The position numbers and the translations under genes were made by a program. From Bosea sp. Tri-49 (GTDB lineage: Bacteria; Pseudomonadota; Alphaproteobacteria; Rhizobiales; Beijerinckiaceae): a stretch of DNA of 64,000 nt. Below the pieces are notes generated by a model that saw only the letters and a list, made by a program, of their open reading frames with translations, did no database searches and was not told the origin of the DNA. The stretch's first letter is position 1; each line of letters begins with the position of its first letter. Shown here piece by piece: positions 49,801-58,412 of this stretch. Location: contig NZ_CP017947.1 in assembly GCF_003952665.1 (NCBI RefSeq), forward strand, positions 372,001 through 436,000, written 5' to 3'.

Positions 49801-51378
49801 CTAGCTTGCCATCTGCCCTGAAAAGCGGGTCACGGTTTGTCCTAGGCGCGTGACCTCCCCGTCAACCACCGCTGCGGCATCCGCGATCTCTTCACCGCTG
49901 CTCAACGTGCGTTCTGCGTCGAAAGCCACTTGCTTCATCGCGCCAGTTGCCTGCTCGGCTTGAGCGATCGCGCGTGCCAACAGCGATGCAATTGTGTCTA
50001 TCGTGCTGGCCTGTTCGTCGACGGCGCGTACGATCCCGCCGGTGGCGTTGACGATCGCCTCCGTCGACTGACCGATATTTCGCATGGCGGCCACGGACCG
50101 TTCCGTGGCGGTTCGTACCTCCTCGATCCTGGCCCCAATTTCTTGTGTTGCGATCGCAGTGCGGGCGGCCAGATCCTTCACCTCTCCTGCAACGACCGCA
50201 AAGCCCCGCCCGGCAGCGCCGGCTCGGGCTGCCTCTATCGTGGCGTTGAGGGCGAGTAGATTTGTTTGCGTGGCAATGCCCCGGATCACCTCCGAGACCT
50301 CACCGATGTCGCGAACCGCATCGGTGAGCTCGGCGCGGATGGCAATGGCCGCTTCAATATCCGCCGCGGCGGCGCCGACAAGGCCGCTCGTTGTGTCGGT
50401 TTCCCGACGAATCTGGCCGATACTGTCTGCGAGCCGGCGGGAGCATATCTCGACCGACAAGATATCGTCGCTGGCGTAAGCAACGCGCGAGACGGCACTG
50501 GTCAGCGAACTATGCGTCGCACCCGCGATAGTGCGCAGCATTATGGCGGCCTCGGTCATGCGCCCCGCTGAGTTCGTGAAGGCGTTCATGATGTCGCCGA
50601 CCTCATCGCGGAAGCCGCGCGCATGTGCTTCGGCCGACTCCCTGCGGTCCTCCTCGCGGGCAGCGCGTGAAAGCGCCTCTTCCCGTAGTCTGGAAGCAAC
50701 AAGCGCGGAGCGAATACGGTCAATATAAAGTCGCGCAAAAGCGCGCAACGACACCAAAAGTATGATGCTGTAAATAATTAGAAGCGCGAGGTTGCTTAGT
50801 GCCTGATCGAGCGGTGTATAGATGACCTGAGCCAGGCGACCGAACATCACCATGCCTGAGAAAGTCAGCGCTGCGGCCGGCATGCTCGCCATGGTAAAGA
50901 TGCCCGCGAAAATCAATCCAGCCAGGATCGTTGCTACGAGCGTTTCCATTTCCGGCACGAGGGACGGATTGAGCCAGAGCCCAGCAATGAGCCACGGCAA
51001 AGCCAGTATGGCCGAGTCAACAATCGTGCGCCGTGTGAAACGCTCTGAGGGCGGTTCCGCACGCTGGCGTGTCTCAAGCGCTCGAGTTCGGCGCAAGCCG
51101 GCCATGCCGATTACAACGACGCATGTAAACCAACCGACCGCAGCTAAAACCCAGCCGTGCCAAATCGCTACCGCCGCCGTAACTACCGCAGCCGCGATGT
51201 TGGAGATGAGAACCGGTGGCAAGATTGCTGAGAAAACTTCAGACTGCAGGCGCCGCAGCAATCCCGCCTCGGTTTCGTCGAGGTCTGGCAGGCCGAGCTT
51301 TTGGCCAATCCACAGATGGTAACGCTGCAATAGGACGCCCAGCCGCCCCTTATCGCTGGCGCCGTTGCGCGCCGTCAT
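49801..51378 (-). CDS. Methyl-accepting chemotaxis protein
   Basis: 525 residues from ATG 51378. The N-terminal half contains about six membrane helices ([75 protein letters not shown]) rather than a periplasmic sensor. The signalling domain has the conserved tip [20 protein letters not shown] and [20 protein letters not shown]. No HAMP domain is evident. It may sense membrane state or energy level. The frame is open to 51528, but the ATG at 51378 gives the family-like start. Confidence 0.8.
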   Translation of the reverse strand: MTARNGASDKGRLGVLLQRYHLWIGQKLGLPDLDETEAGLLRRLQSEVFSAILPPVLISNIAAAVVTAAVAIWHGWVLAAVGWFTCVVVIGMAGLRRTRALETRQRAEPPSERFTRRTIVDSAILALPWLIAGLWLNPSLVPEMETLVATILAGLIFAGIFTMASMPAAALTFSGMVMFGRLAQVIYTPLDQALSNLALLIIYSIILLVSLRAFARLYIDRIRSALVASRLREEALSRAAREEDRRESAEAHARGFRDEVGDIMNAFTNSAGRMTEAAIMLRTIAGATHSSLTSAVSRVAYASDDILSVEICSRRLADSIGQIRRETDTTSGLVGAAAADIEAAIAIRAELTDAVRDIGEVSEVIRGIATQTNLLALNATIEAARAGAAGRGFAVVAGEVKDLAARTAIATQEIGARIEEVRTATERSVAAMRNIGQSTEAIVNATGGIVRAVDEQASTIDTIASLLARAIAQAEQATGAMKQVAFDAERTLSSGEEIADAAAVVDGEVTRLGQTVTRFSGQMAS

Positions 51379-51843
51379 TGTTTCGATCCACGCCTCTACC
51401 AGCCCCCCGGAAAATTGGTCGCATGCAGAAGTTAACGTTCTGTCGTGGATGTGACCTGAATGGTGGCAGAGGCGGGCCGCCTGGTGCCCTGCATCCGGAG
51501 CGCGCATACCTAGGCGACGCCAACACAACTATTAGCTTCTTGGCCAGGCGCCACGCAGGAGTTGGCGCATTGCCGAGCCAGTCGGTAGGCCTGCAATGCT
51601 GTCGCCGTCAGGGTCTGCTCTGAGGGCGTTTGATCCACAAGGAAAACGGATCTGGAATTTTTGGTGAATCGCAGATTCAGCACGCAGTTACCAGTAAATG
51701 TCTAAAATTGCGCGTTCTCCTGCAATATTCCATTGATCGACAACTTTCAGCCGCGCTGCGATACCCCATCGTCAAGCTTCAAATCGAGCCGCAAGGCCGG
51801 GCGACGATTCTTGGGGTCAACTGCTGTAACGGCAAGGCTGCGC
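51379..51843. other. Divergent intergenic region
   Basis: 465 bases between the chemoreceptor and the MHYT-GGDEF gene. An AT-rich part around 51640-51745 probably holds the promoter of the right-hand gene. No gene, repeat or terminator recognised. Confidence 0.4.
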
Positions 51844-53424
51844 ATGTTCATCCGGATTTTGGATTGCATACGGACGGACCATGATCCCAAACTCGTTCTT
51901 CTGGCGGTTCTCGTCTCACTCGTCTCGGGTTTCACCGTTTTTGCGATTCTCAACCACGCCCGCGCGCAACAAGGCGGAGCGCGGCACGGCTGGTCGCTCA
52001 TAGCCGCCTGCGTGGCTGGCGGCGGGATATGGTCCACCCATTTTGTCGCGATGCTCGGCTTTGCCCCCGCGACTGCCGTCAGCTACGACATCACGTTGAC
52101 GCTTGCCTCCGCGCTACTGAGCATCGTGATCGCCGGCAGCGCTATGCCCCTCTTGATGTCGACAGCTCTCCCATGCGCGCTCGTCGGCGCTGTCGTACTC
52201 AGCGCGGCTATTGCTGCCATGCACTTCACCGGCATGCGAGCGCTGGTGTTCGCGGGCACGTTCGCTTGGGAACCTACCTTAGTCGCGCTCTCCGTGAGCT
52301 CCGCTGTCCTGCTGATTAGCGCTGCCATCCTCATTGAACGTCTCGCCAACAGGCGGGGGCACAGATTGATCGCCGCAACGCTATTTGGCGGGGCCGTTTG
52401 CTGCCTCCATTTCACGGCGATGGCCGCGGCCGTTGTCAAAACCGACCCGACCCTCACTGTTTCGGACGGAGGACTGTCAGAGTTTCTGCTTGGGCTTTCG
52501 GTCGCCTTCGTGGCGTCAGTGATCGTGGCTCTCAGCCTGGTGGCCATCGCCTTCGACAAGCGCGCTCACAGGGCGTCCGCCGATGCGGACCAGATGCGAA
52601 ACATCATCGAGGCGGCACAGACGAGTATCGTCGTATGCGAGAACCAGAAAGTGATCGCAACAAACCGGACCTTCGAGCAGCTGGTCGGCCTCGGTCAGGC
52701 GGAGATCGAAGGGACCCCCCTGACGAATTTTATCGCCAAGCCTGCACTGACCAGCGACCACAGCAATAACTGCCTGAGGGGAGTTGAGGCGCAGCTGATG
52801 ACCGCCACCGGCGTCCTCGTCGATATTGCGCTGAACGCCACGCCGATCCTGTCCAGCGGCGCCCCGCGACAGTTAGTCGAGATCCGCGACATCCGCGTTG
52901 AGAAGGCCGCGCGCGAGCACATGACCTATCTTGCAAATCACGATGCACTGACGGGCCTGCCGAATCTTCGTCTGTTCCGCAGCGAACTTCGAAGGGCCAT
53001 CGACATCGCCGCCGCGTCCGGTGACGAATTCGGTCTTCTGTGGCTCGACCTCGACCGTTTCAAGAGCGTGAACGATACCTACGGGCACGCCGTGGGCGAT
53101 GTTCTCCTCCGTTCGGTCGCAGCGCGGTTCCGTTCGGTCCTGGGAGAACGGCACCTCTTGGCCCGGGTGGGGGGCGATGAATTCGTGGTTTTGTGCCGGC
53201 CCGAACAAAAGGGCGCCGACCCGACGGCCCTGGCTCTGCGGCTGCTGGAGGCGATGGTCGAACCGGTCCCGATAAACAACAAGAAACTCGACGTTGCCTT
53301 GTCGATCGGCCTGGCGGTTTATCCGCACGACGCGGATTCGCTCGATGCGCTCGTGCACAAGGCTGATACAGCGCTTTACGAAGCCAAGAAGATGGGCCGC
53401 GGCTGTTGGAGGCGCGCTGCCTGA
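51844..53424 (+). CDS. MHYT-PAS-GGDEF diguanylate cyclase
   Basis: 526 residues from ATG 51844. Seven predicted helices carry MHYT-type motifs (STHFVAMLG, AMHFTGMRA, CLHFTAMAA), proposed to bind copper and sense a gas or redox state. A PAS domain follows (DADQMRNIIEAAQTSIVVCE), then a GGDEF domain with LDLDRFKSVNDTYGHAVGD and an intact RVGGDEFVVL. No EAL domain, so it should make c-di-GMP. It opposes the EAL protein at 44675. The frame is open back to 51733 but that part is not family-like. Confidence 0.85.
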   Translation: MFIRILDCIRTDHDPKLVLLAVLVSLVSGFTVFAILNHARAQQGGARHGWSLIAACVAGGGIWSTHFVAMLGFAPATAVSYDITLTLASALLSIVIAGSAMPLLMSTALPCALVGAVVLSAAIAAMHFTGMRALVFAGTFAWEPTLVALSVSSAVLLISAAILIERLANRRGHRLIAATLFGGAVCCLHFTAMAAAVVKTDPTLTVSDGGLSEFLLGLSVAFVASVIVALSLVAIAFDKRAHRASADADQMRNIIEAAQTSIVVCENQKVIATNRTFEQLVGLGQAEIEGTPLTNFIAKPALTSDHSNNCLRGVEAQLMTATGVLVDIALNATPILSSGAPRQLVEIRDIRVEKAAREHMTYLANHDALTGLPNLRLFRSELRRAIDIAAASGDEFGLLWLDLDRFKSVNDTYGHAVGDVLLRSVAARFRSVLGERHLLARVGGDEFVVLCRPEQKGADPTALALRLLEAMVEPVPINNKKLDVALSIGLAVYPHDADSLDALVHKADTALYEAKKMGRGCWRRAA

Positions 53425-53648
53425 ATTGGCCCAATCGGCAGCAGTTCCGAGGAGTTCCGTTCTCGGATTACAGGACGGATCATCGGGTGCGACCTCTCCC
53501 TGGCGTCCCCTTCCACCGCGGCGGGAGGCTGCGGCGAGGAGTTTACGGCCTATCTGGATTTAGCGCAGATATTCCCGCGCCGGGGCAGGCCTTTTCCTTT
53601 CGAGACGGCGTGCTAGCGTGAGTTTGGCGCTCCCCAACCAGCGCCACG

Positions 53649-53696
53649 CCTCTCGCCGATGGACAGCCGCCTCCCACGCGTCCCATCGGCGAGAGG
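53649..53696. repeat. Dispersed palindromic repeat, copy 2
   Basis: Perfect 14-bp arms (CCTCTCGCCGATGG / CCATCGGCGAGAGG) with a 20-nt centre, 37 bases before the next start codon. Same arms as 8528-8573. No T-run follows. The rest of 53425-53733 shows nothing else. Confidence 0.6.
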
Positions 53697-53733
53697 TAGA
53701 GATTCTCCGAATGCCGTACTCGCAGCGGAAGCC

Positions 53734-54024
53734 ATGAGTTACATTCGTGTCGTTGATCCCGACAACATCCCCGAGACTGTCGTCGCAGGCCCCTTCAACT
53801 GCTCGCTCACAGGCGAATTGGCTACCCTAACCTTCATCCACGGGCGGCCGATCGCAGAGAAAATGTTGGCCGGGCCAACCGCAGAAATTTCCATCGAAGC
53901 TGTCGTTCGGGCTCGTCTTGTGATGCCTGTCGAAGGCCTGAGAAACTTGCGGGATTCTCTCCATCAGCTTCTACGGGGGCGCCAGGCAGACGACTCGGCG
54001 CATGGCAAGAGGAGCGGTCACTAG
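53734..54024 (+). CDS. VDPD-family small protein, copy 2
   Basis: 96 residues starting MSYIRVVDPDNIPETVVAGP, paralogous along the whole length to 9846-10139 (shared LTFIHGRPIAEKMLAGP, SIEAVVRARLVMPVEGLRNL). Unknown function. The palindrome at 53649-53696 lies in or near its leader. Confidence 0.6.
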   Translation: MSYIRVVDPDNIPETVVAGPFNCSLTGELATLTFIHGRPIAEKMLAGPTAEISIEAVVRARLVMPVEGLRNLRDSLHQLLRGRQADDSAHGKRSGH

Positions 54025-54190
54025 CTAGCCATTTCCGGTTCGGCGCCATAGGAGACGCCTGGCTGACTGGCGTCGCAAGCGAGCGTCATCATACACCGGC
54101 ACCCGCCTGCTTCAGATCGCTAGCTGACGTTACCGGATTCTGGGCGCTCCTGTCAGTTGTCTTGGTTGCCCCTGCTGCTCTGCTCACTGT

Positions 54191-55516
54191 TCAGTTTGCT
54201 GGCGCCGTTACCCGCCAGACCGCATTGCCGACGTCGTCCGCCACCAACAGGCCATTGCGCTGGTCGACGCGCACCCCGACTGGACGGCCGCGCGCTTCGC
54301 CTTTCTCGTTCAGGAAGCCGGTCAGGATCGGCCTCGGCATACCCGACGGCTTGCCCTCGGCGAAGGGCACGAAGATGACGCGGTAGCCGACCGGCCGCTG
54401 GCGATTCCACGAGCCGTGCTGGCCAATGAAAGCGCCACCGGCATAGGCCTGGCCCATTCGTCCCTCCTTGACGAAAGTGAAGCCGAGCGAGGCGCTGTGC
54501 GAGCCAAGCGCATAGTCAGGCTTGATCGCCTTCGCGACCAGGTCCGGACGCGGCGGCTCGATGCGTTTGTCTACATGCTGACCGAAATAGCTGTACGGCC
54601 AGCCATAGAAGCCGTCGCGTTTCACCGAGGTCATGTAGTCGGGAACGAGATCATCACCGATCTCGTCGCGCTCATTCACGGCAACCCAAAGCTCCTTGGT
54701 GACAGGATTCCAGTCGATGCCGACGGGATTGCGCAGGCCGGAGGCGAAGACCTGCGTGGCGCCCGTTCTTGTATCGATTTCGAGGACTGCCGCCCGCTGC
54801 TCCTCCTCGGCCATGCCGTTCTCGCCGACATTCGAGTTCGAGCCGACGCCGACATAGAGCTTGCTTCCGTCAGGGCTGGCGAGGAGGCTCTTCGTCCAGT
54901 GATGATTGCGCCCGGCCGGCAGGTCAGCGACCTTGACGGGCCTTGCCGCGCTTTTGGTTTCGCCGAGCGCATAGGGGACGCGGACGACCGCATCGGCATT
55001 GGCGATGTAAAGCTGGTCGCCGACAAGCGCCATCCCGAATGGCGAGGTCAAATTCTCGAGGAAGACGCGCTTCGTCTCGGCGACGCCGTCGCCATTCCCG
55101 TCGCGTAGCAGGGTGATGCGGTTGGCACTTGGCGTCTTGGAGCCAGCCTTTTTCATGAAGAGCCCCTGGACCCAGGCACGCACACCGCCCTGCTTGTCGT
55201 CAGGCTTCGGCGGTGCGTCGCTCTCGGCGACCAGAATATCGCCATTGGGCAATTCGTAGAGCCAGCGCGGATGTTGCAGCCCGGTCGCGAACGCCGTGAC
55301 CTGCCCCCCATTGGCTGCCACCGGCTTCTCGCCCTGATTCCAGCCGATGGCGTCGGCAACCTTGATCGTCGGCAACCATGAGCTCTTGGGCTCGGGCAGG
55401 ATCGGGGTGGATCCGTATCCGGCCTCCTCCGGCAAGGAGGGCTCGCTGCAGGCCGCCATGGCCAGAAGGGACGTCGCGACTCCGCTCGCCAGAAGTGCAT
55501 TCCGGAAATGCGCCAT
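54191..55516 (-). CDS. PQQ-dependent sugar dehydrogenase-type lipoprotein
   Basis: 441 residues from ATG 55516. Lipoprotein signal ending LLAMAAC. The six-bladed propeller of the soluble glucose dehydrogenase/YliI family is shown by GLQHPRWLYELPNGDILVAE, AGRNHHWTKSLLASPDGSKL, YVGVGSNSNVGENG, ASGLRNPVGIDWNP and GFYGWPYSYFG. It oxidises sugars or aldehydes in the periplasm with PQQ and passes electrons to the respiratory chain. Divergent from the oxidase operon. No PQQ biosynthesis gene is in the window. Confidence 0.8.
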   Translation of the reverse strand: MAHFRNALLASGVATSLLAMAACSEPSLPEEAGYGSTPILPEPKSSWLPTIKVADAIGWNQGEKPVAANGGQVTAFATGLQHPRWLYELPNGDILVAESDAPPKPDDKQGGVRAWVQGLFMKKAGSKTPSANRITLLRDGNGDGVAETKRVFLENLTSPFGMALVGDQLYIANADAVVRVPYALGETKSAARPVKVADLPAGRNHHWTKSLLASPDGSKLYVGVGSNSNVGENGMAEEEQRAAVLEIDTRTGATQVFASGLRNPVGIDWNPVTKELWVAVNERDEIGDDLVPDYMTSVKRDGFYGWPYSYFGQHVDKRIEPPRPDLVAKAIKPDYALGSHSASLGFTFVKEGRMGQAYAGGAFIGQHGSWNRQRPVGYRVIFVPFAEGKPSGMPRPILTGFLNEKGEARGRPVGVRVDQRNGLLVADDVGNAVWRVTAPAN

Positions 55517-55643
55517 GACACCAACCTTCAGTATCCGTGCCCCCGCCGTTCTGAACGCCATCCGCCTTGCTTTGTTCGCACATACCGCAATCAGAGCGGA
55601 ACCGTGGTCCCGATCGCAGGTTGTCGCCAAAGGGGGAGATCGC

Positions 55644-56306
55644 TTGCACCGCTCGCGGGAGTCCACAACGCAACATCTTGACGCGTCAGGGCCGATTACG
55701 ATCGGGGCCGCGGTGCTGGCCGTGTCCGGCCTGATTACAGTGTCGGTCGTCGAACTCGGCCCGCTATCCCTTCAGATGTTGCAGCACTTGGCCCTCATGA
55801 ATGTCGCTGCGCCGCTGGTGGCACTCGGCCTGAGCAAGCGCGGGCGCCTCGCCTCAACAGCGCTCCTGCCCGCAGGCTTCGTCCAACTCCTCGCCCTCTG
55901 GGCTTGGCATGCTCCGGCAGTGCAGCAACTCGCGGCATCGTCCGGGGCGAGCCAGTTCGGCCTCATGAGCGTGCTTGCTGGCGCCGCGGTCTGGTTCTGG
56001 TCTGCACTCATCGCCGCATCGGAATGGAGGGCATTGATCGCGCTTCTCCTGACCGGAAAGCTGGCCTGCCTGCTCGGCGCCCTGCTGATCTTCGCGCCGC
56101 GTGACCTCTACAATCTCGACGGCCTCGTCCTGGCCCTCTGCACGACAGGGCCGTCCAGCCTCGCCGACCAGCAGCTTGCGGGCCTTTTGATGATCACCGC
56201 CTGCCCGCTCAGCTATTTGATCACGGGCATCGCGCTTGTGGCGCGGATGATCGGGCGGCTCGAAGACGGCGAGCGTTCTGGCCATGTCGCCGCTCGCGCA
56301 CGCTAG
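55644..56306 (+). CDS. CtaG-like cytochrome oxidase assembly protein
   Basis: 220 residues. The TTG at 55644 behind GGGGGAGAT is chosen because it gives the first hydrophobic helix (TIGAAVLAVSGLITVSVVEL). Further helices and histidines (LQMLQHLALMNVAAPLVALG, LLALWAWHAPAVQQLA, LLMITACPLSYLITG) fit the caa3_CtaG family, which inserts copper into caa3 oxidases. First gene of the oxidase operon; its end overlaps the next gene by 23 nt. The family match is moderate because the protein is shorter than usual. Confidence 0.65.
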   Translation: MHRSRESTTQHLDASGPITIGAAVLAVSGLITVSVVELGPLSLQMLQHLALMNVAAPLVALGLSKRGRLASTALLPAGFVQLLALWAWHAPAVQQLAASSGASQFGLMSVLAGAAVWFWSALIAASEWRALIALLLTGKLACLLGALLIFAPRDLYNLDGLVLALCTTGPSSLADQQLAGLLMITACPLSYLITGIALVARMIGRLEDGERSGHVAARAR

Positions 56307-57432
56307 GCGAGCGGCCGTCTGGCTGCTCGCGACGCCGCGGCGCCTGCTCGGCGTCGCCGGCGCCATGGCCGTAGTGGTCCTCGTTGGGGCGTTTCTCTTC
56401 GCCTGGTCTGGCGCCTACAACGTCGCGGCGAGCACCGGTCATTTTCGGATCGTCGATTACTTCTTGCGCTTCGGCATGGAGAATTCGGTCAAGGCACACG
56501 CGCCCTCCATCAGCCTGTCTGAGGAGAACGATGAAGACCGGGTGCGACTCGGCGCCGCCCATTTCCATGCAGGGTGCGCCTATTGCCACGGCTCGCCCGG
56601 AACGCCGATCAGTCCCGTTGCCGCGAGCATGCTGCCGCCGCCACCCGATCTTAGCGACAAGGTCGGCCTCTGGCGCGACGGCGAGCTGTTCTGGATCGTC
56701 AAGCACGGGCTGAAATATGCCGGCATGCCCGGCTTTCCGTCGCTGCATCGCGACGATGAAATCTGGGCCGTGGTTGCCTTCCTACGCCGATTGCCGAGCC
56801 TGGACCGGCACGGCTATCGCGCTTTGGCGCTGGGTGAAATCGAACCCGAGCCGCAAAGCGGCGCGGAAATCGCGACGGGGCAGACCGAGGCGGACGCGAT
56901 CGGCGCCTGCGCCCGGTGCCATGGCGCAAGACGCGGTCCGCCGAGCCGCCTTGTTCCGATCCTGCACGGCCAACCGGCAGCCATGATCGAGAACGCGTTG
57001 CATGCTTATGCCGCCGGCGAGCGCGACAGCGGCGTGATGCAAACTGCCGCGGCCGACCTATCGAACGCTGCGGTCGGCCGGCTCGCGCGCTATTACGCTT
57101 CGCTGCCGCGGCCTGTCGCGCAGGCGGAGAACTCCGAACCCGCCGCTAGCGCGCGGGGCGAAGCGATCGCGCGCGCTGGGATACCTGCGCGCGGCGTCCC
57201 GTCCTGTCTCGGCTGTCATAGTGCCGAGGCCGCTCCCGAATATCCGCGCCTAGATGGGCAACCCGCGCGCTATCTCGAAGGCCAGCTCGCAGTCTGGCGG
57301 GCCGGTCTCAATGATCGCAGCACGACGGGGAAAATCATGGCGCCGATCGCACGCCGGCTCGGCGAGGCGGATGCGCGGGACGTCGCCGCCTATTTCGCGA
57401 GCCTCGCTCCTGCGCCCGAGGCAAGTCGATGA
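56284..57432 (+). CDS. Tri-haem cytochrome c
   Basis: 382 residues with an N-terminal membrane anchor (GVAGAMAVVVLVGAFLFAWS) and three CxxCH haem sites: CAYCH, CARCH and CLGCH. The first domain resembles a membrane-bound cytochrome c of alcohol dehydrogenase type, and the other two form a pair of class I-like domains. It likely delivers electrons to the oxidase subunit II encoded next (4-nt ATGA overlap). Periplasmic side of the inner membrane. Confidence 0.8.
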   Translation: MSPLAHARRAAVWLLATPRRLLGVAGAMAVVVLVGAFLFAWSGAYNVAASTGHFRIVDYFLRFGMENSVKAHAPSISLSEENDEDRVRLGAAHFHAGCAYCHGSPGTPISPVAASMLPPPPDLSDKVGLWRDGELFWIVKHGLKYAGMPGFPSLHRDDEIWAVVAFLRRLPSLDRHGYRALALGEIEPEPQSGAEIATGQTEADAIGACARCHGARRGPPSRLVPILHGQPAAMIENALHAYAAGERDSGVMQTAAADLSNAAVGRLARYYASLPRPVAQAENSEPAASARGEAIARAGIPARGVPSCLGCHSAEAAPEYPRLDGQPARYLEGQLAVWRAGLNDRSTTGKIMAPIARRLGEADARDVAAYFASLAPAPEASR

Positions 57433-58412
57433 GGCGAGGCGCTGTCATTCCCGCAGCCATGGTCGGCTTGGCGGGGCTTTCCGCCTGTTCCCCACAATCG
57501 GCTTTGTCTCCGGCTGGCGACGAAGCGGAAAGGATTGCGCTGCTGAGCTGGAGCCTGTTCGCCGGCGCCGCCGTGATCCTCTCCCTTGTCCTCGCAGCCC
57601 TTGGCGCGGCGATCTGGGGGCCGGCGCGCATCCGCCGAGTGCTCAGCGGCGATGGCCTGATCCGATGGGGCGGTACCGTCTTCCCGGTGGTCACGCTGAG
57701 CGTTCTGCTCGGCTACGGCCTCTGGCTGATGCGCGAGACAATCGCGGTGCCGACGCCGCCCGAGCTGCGGATCGATGTGACCGGTGAACAATGGTGGTGG
57801 CGGATCGCCTATCACCGTGAGGGCGCAGCGCCGGTTTCGGAGGCCAACGAGATCAGGATCCCGGTCGGTCGCGACATCGAGTTTACCCTGCGCTCCAACG
57901 ACGTCATCCATTCGTTCTGGGTGCCGAGCCTCGGCGGCAAGCTCGACATGATCCCCGGCCGGACCAACCGGCTCCGCCTGAAGGCAGACCGGCCGGGCGT
58001 CTATCGCGGCCAGTGCGCGGAGTATTGCGGCGGGCCGCACGCATTGATGGCGCTCGAAATCGTTGCTGTACCGCAGGCCGAATTCGACGCCTGGCTGGCT
58101 GCGGCCGATCAGCGAGGCCGGCCTGCCGAGGGGCGCCTCGTCCGAGGCGAACAATTGTTCCTATCCGCCGGCTGTGGCGCCTGCCATGCCGTGCGCGGCA
58201 CGCAGGCGGCGGGCGTGGTCGGCCCCGATCTCAGCCGCGTCGGCGGCAGGCGCTTCCTCGGTGCCGCGACCGTGCCCCACACCCCCGAAAACCTCGCCGG
58301 TTTCATCATCAACCCGCAGACCGTGAAGCCCGGCGCCCTGATGCCGCCCTTCGCGATCTTCTCGGCCGAAGAGATAAGCGCGTTGACCAGTCATCTCGGG
58401 AGCCTGCGATGA
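57429..58412 (+). CDS. coxB: Cytochrome c oxidase subunit II with fused cytochrome c
   Basis: 327 residues. Lipoprotein-like signal (LAGLSAC), two membrane helices, then the CuA domain with EQWWWRIAYH, HSFWVPSLGGKLDMIPGR and the CuA ligands CAEYCGGPHALM. A C-terminal class I cytochrome c has GCGACH and a distal methionine in GALMPPF. The fused haem domain defines the caa3 type. ATGA overlaps on both sides. Confidence 0.9.
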   Translation: MRRGAVIPAAMVGLAGLSACSPQSALSPAGDEAERIALLSWSLFAGAAVILSLVLAALGAAIWGPARIRRVLSGDGLIRWGGTVFPVVTLSVLLGYGLWLMRETIAVPTPPELRIDVTGEQWWWRIAYHREGAAPVSEANEIRIPVGRDIEFTLRSNDVIHSFWVPSLGGKLDMIPGRTNRLRLKADRPGVYRGQCAEYCGGPHALMALEIVAVPQAEFDAWLAAADQRGRPAEGRLVRGEQLFLSAGCGACHAVRGTQAAGVVGPDLSRVGGRRFLGAATVPHTPENLAGFIINPQTVKPGALMPPFAIFSAEEISALTSHLGSLR

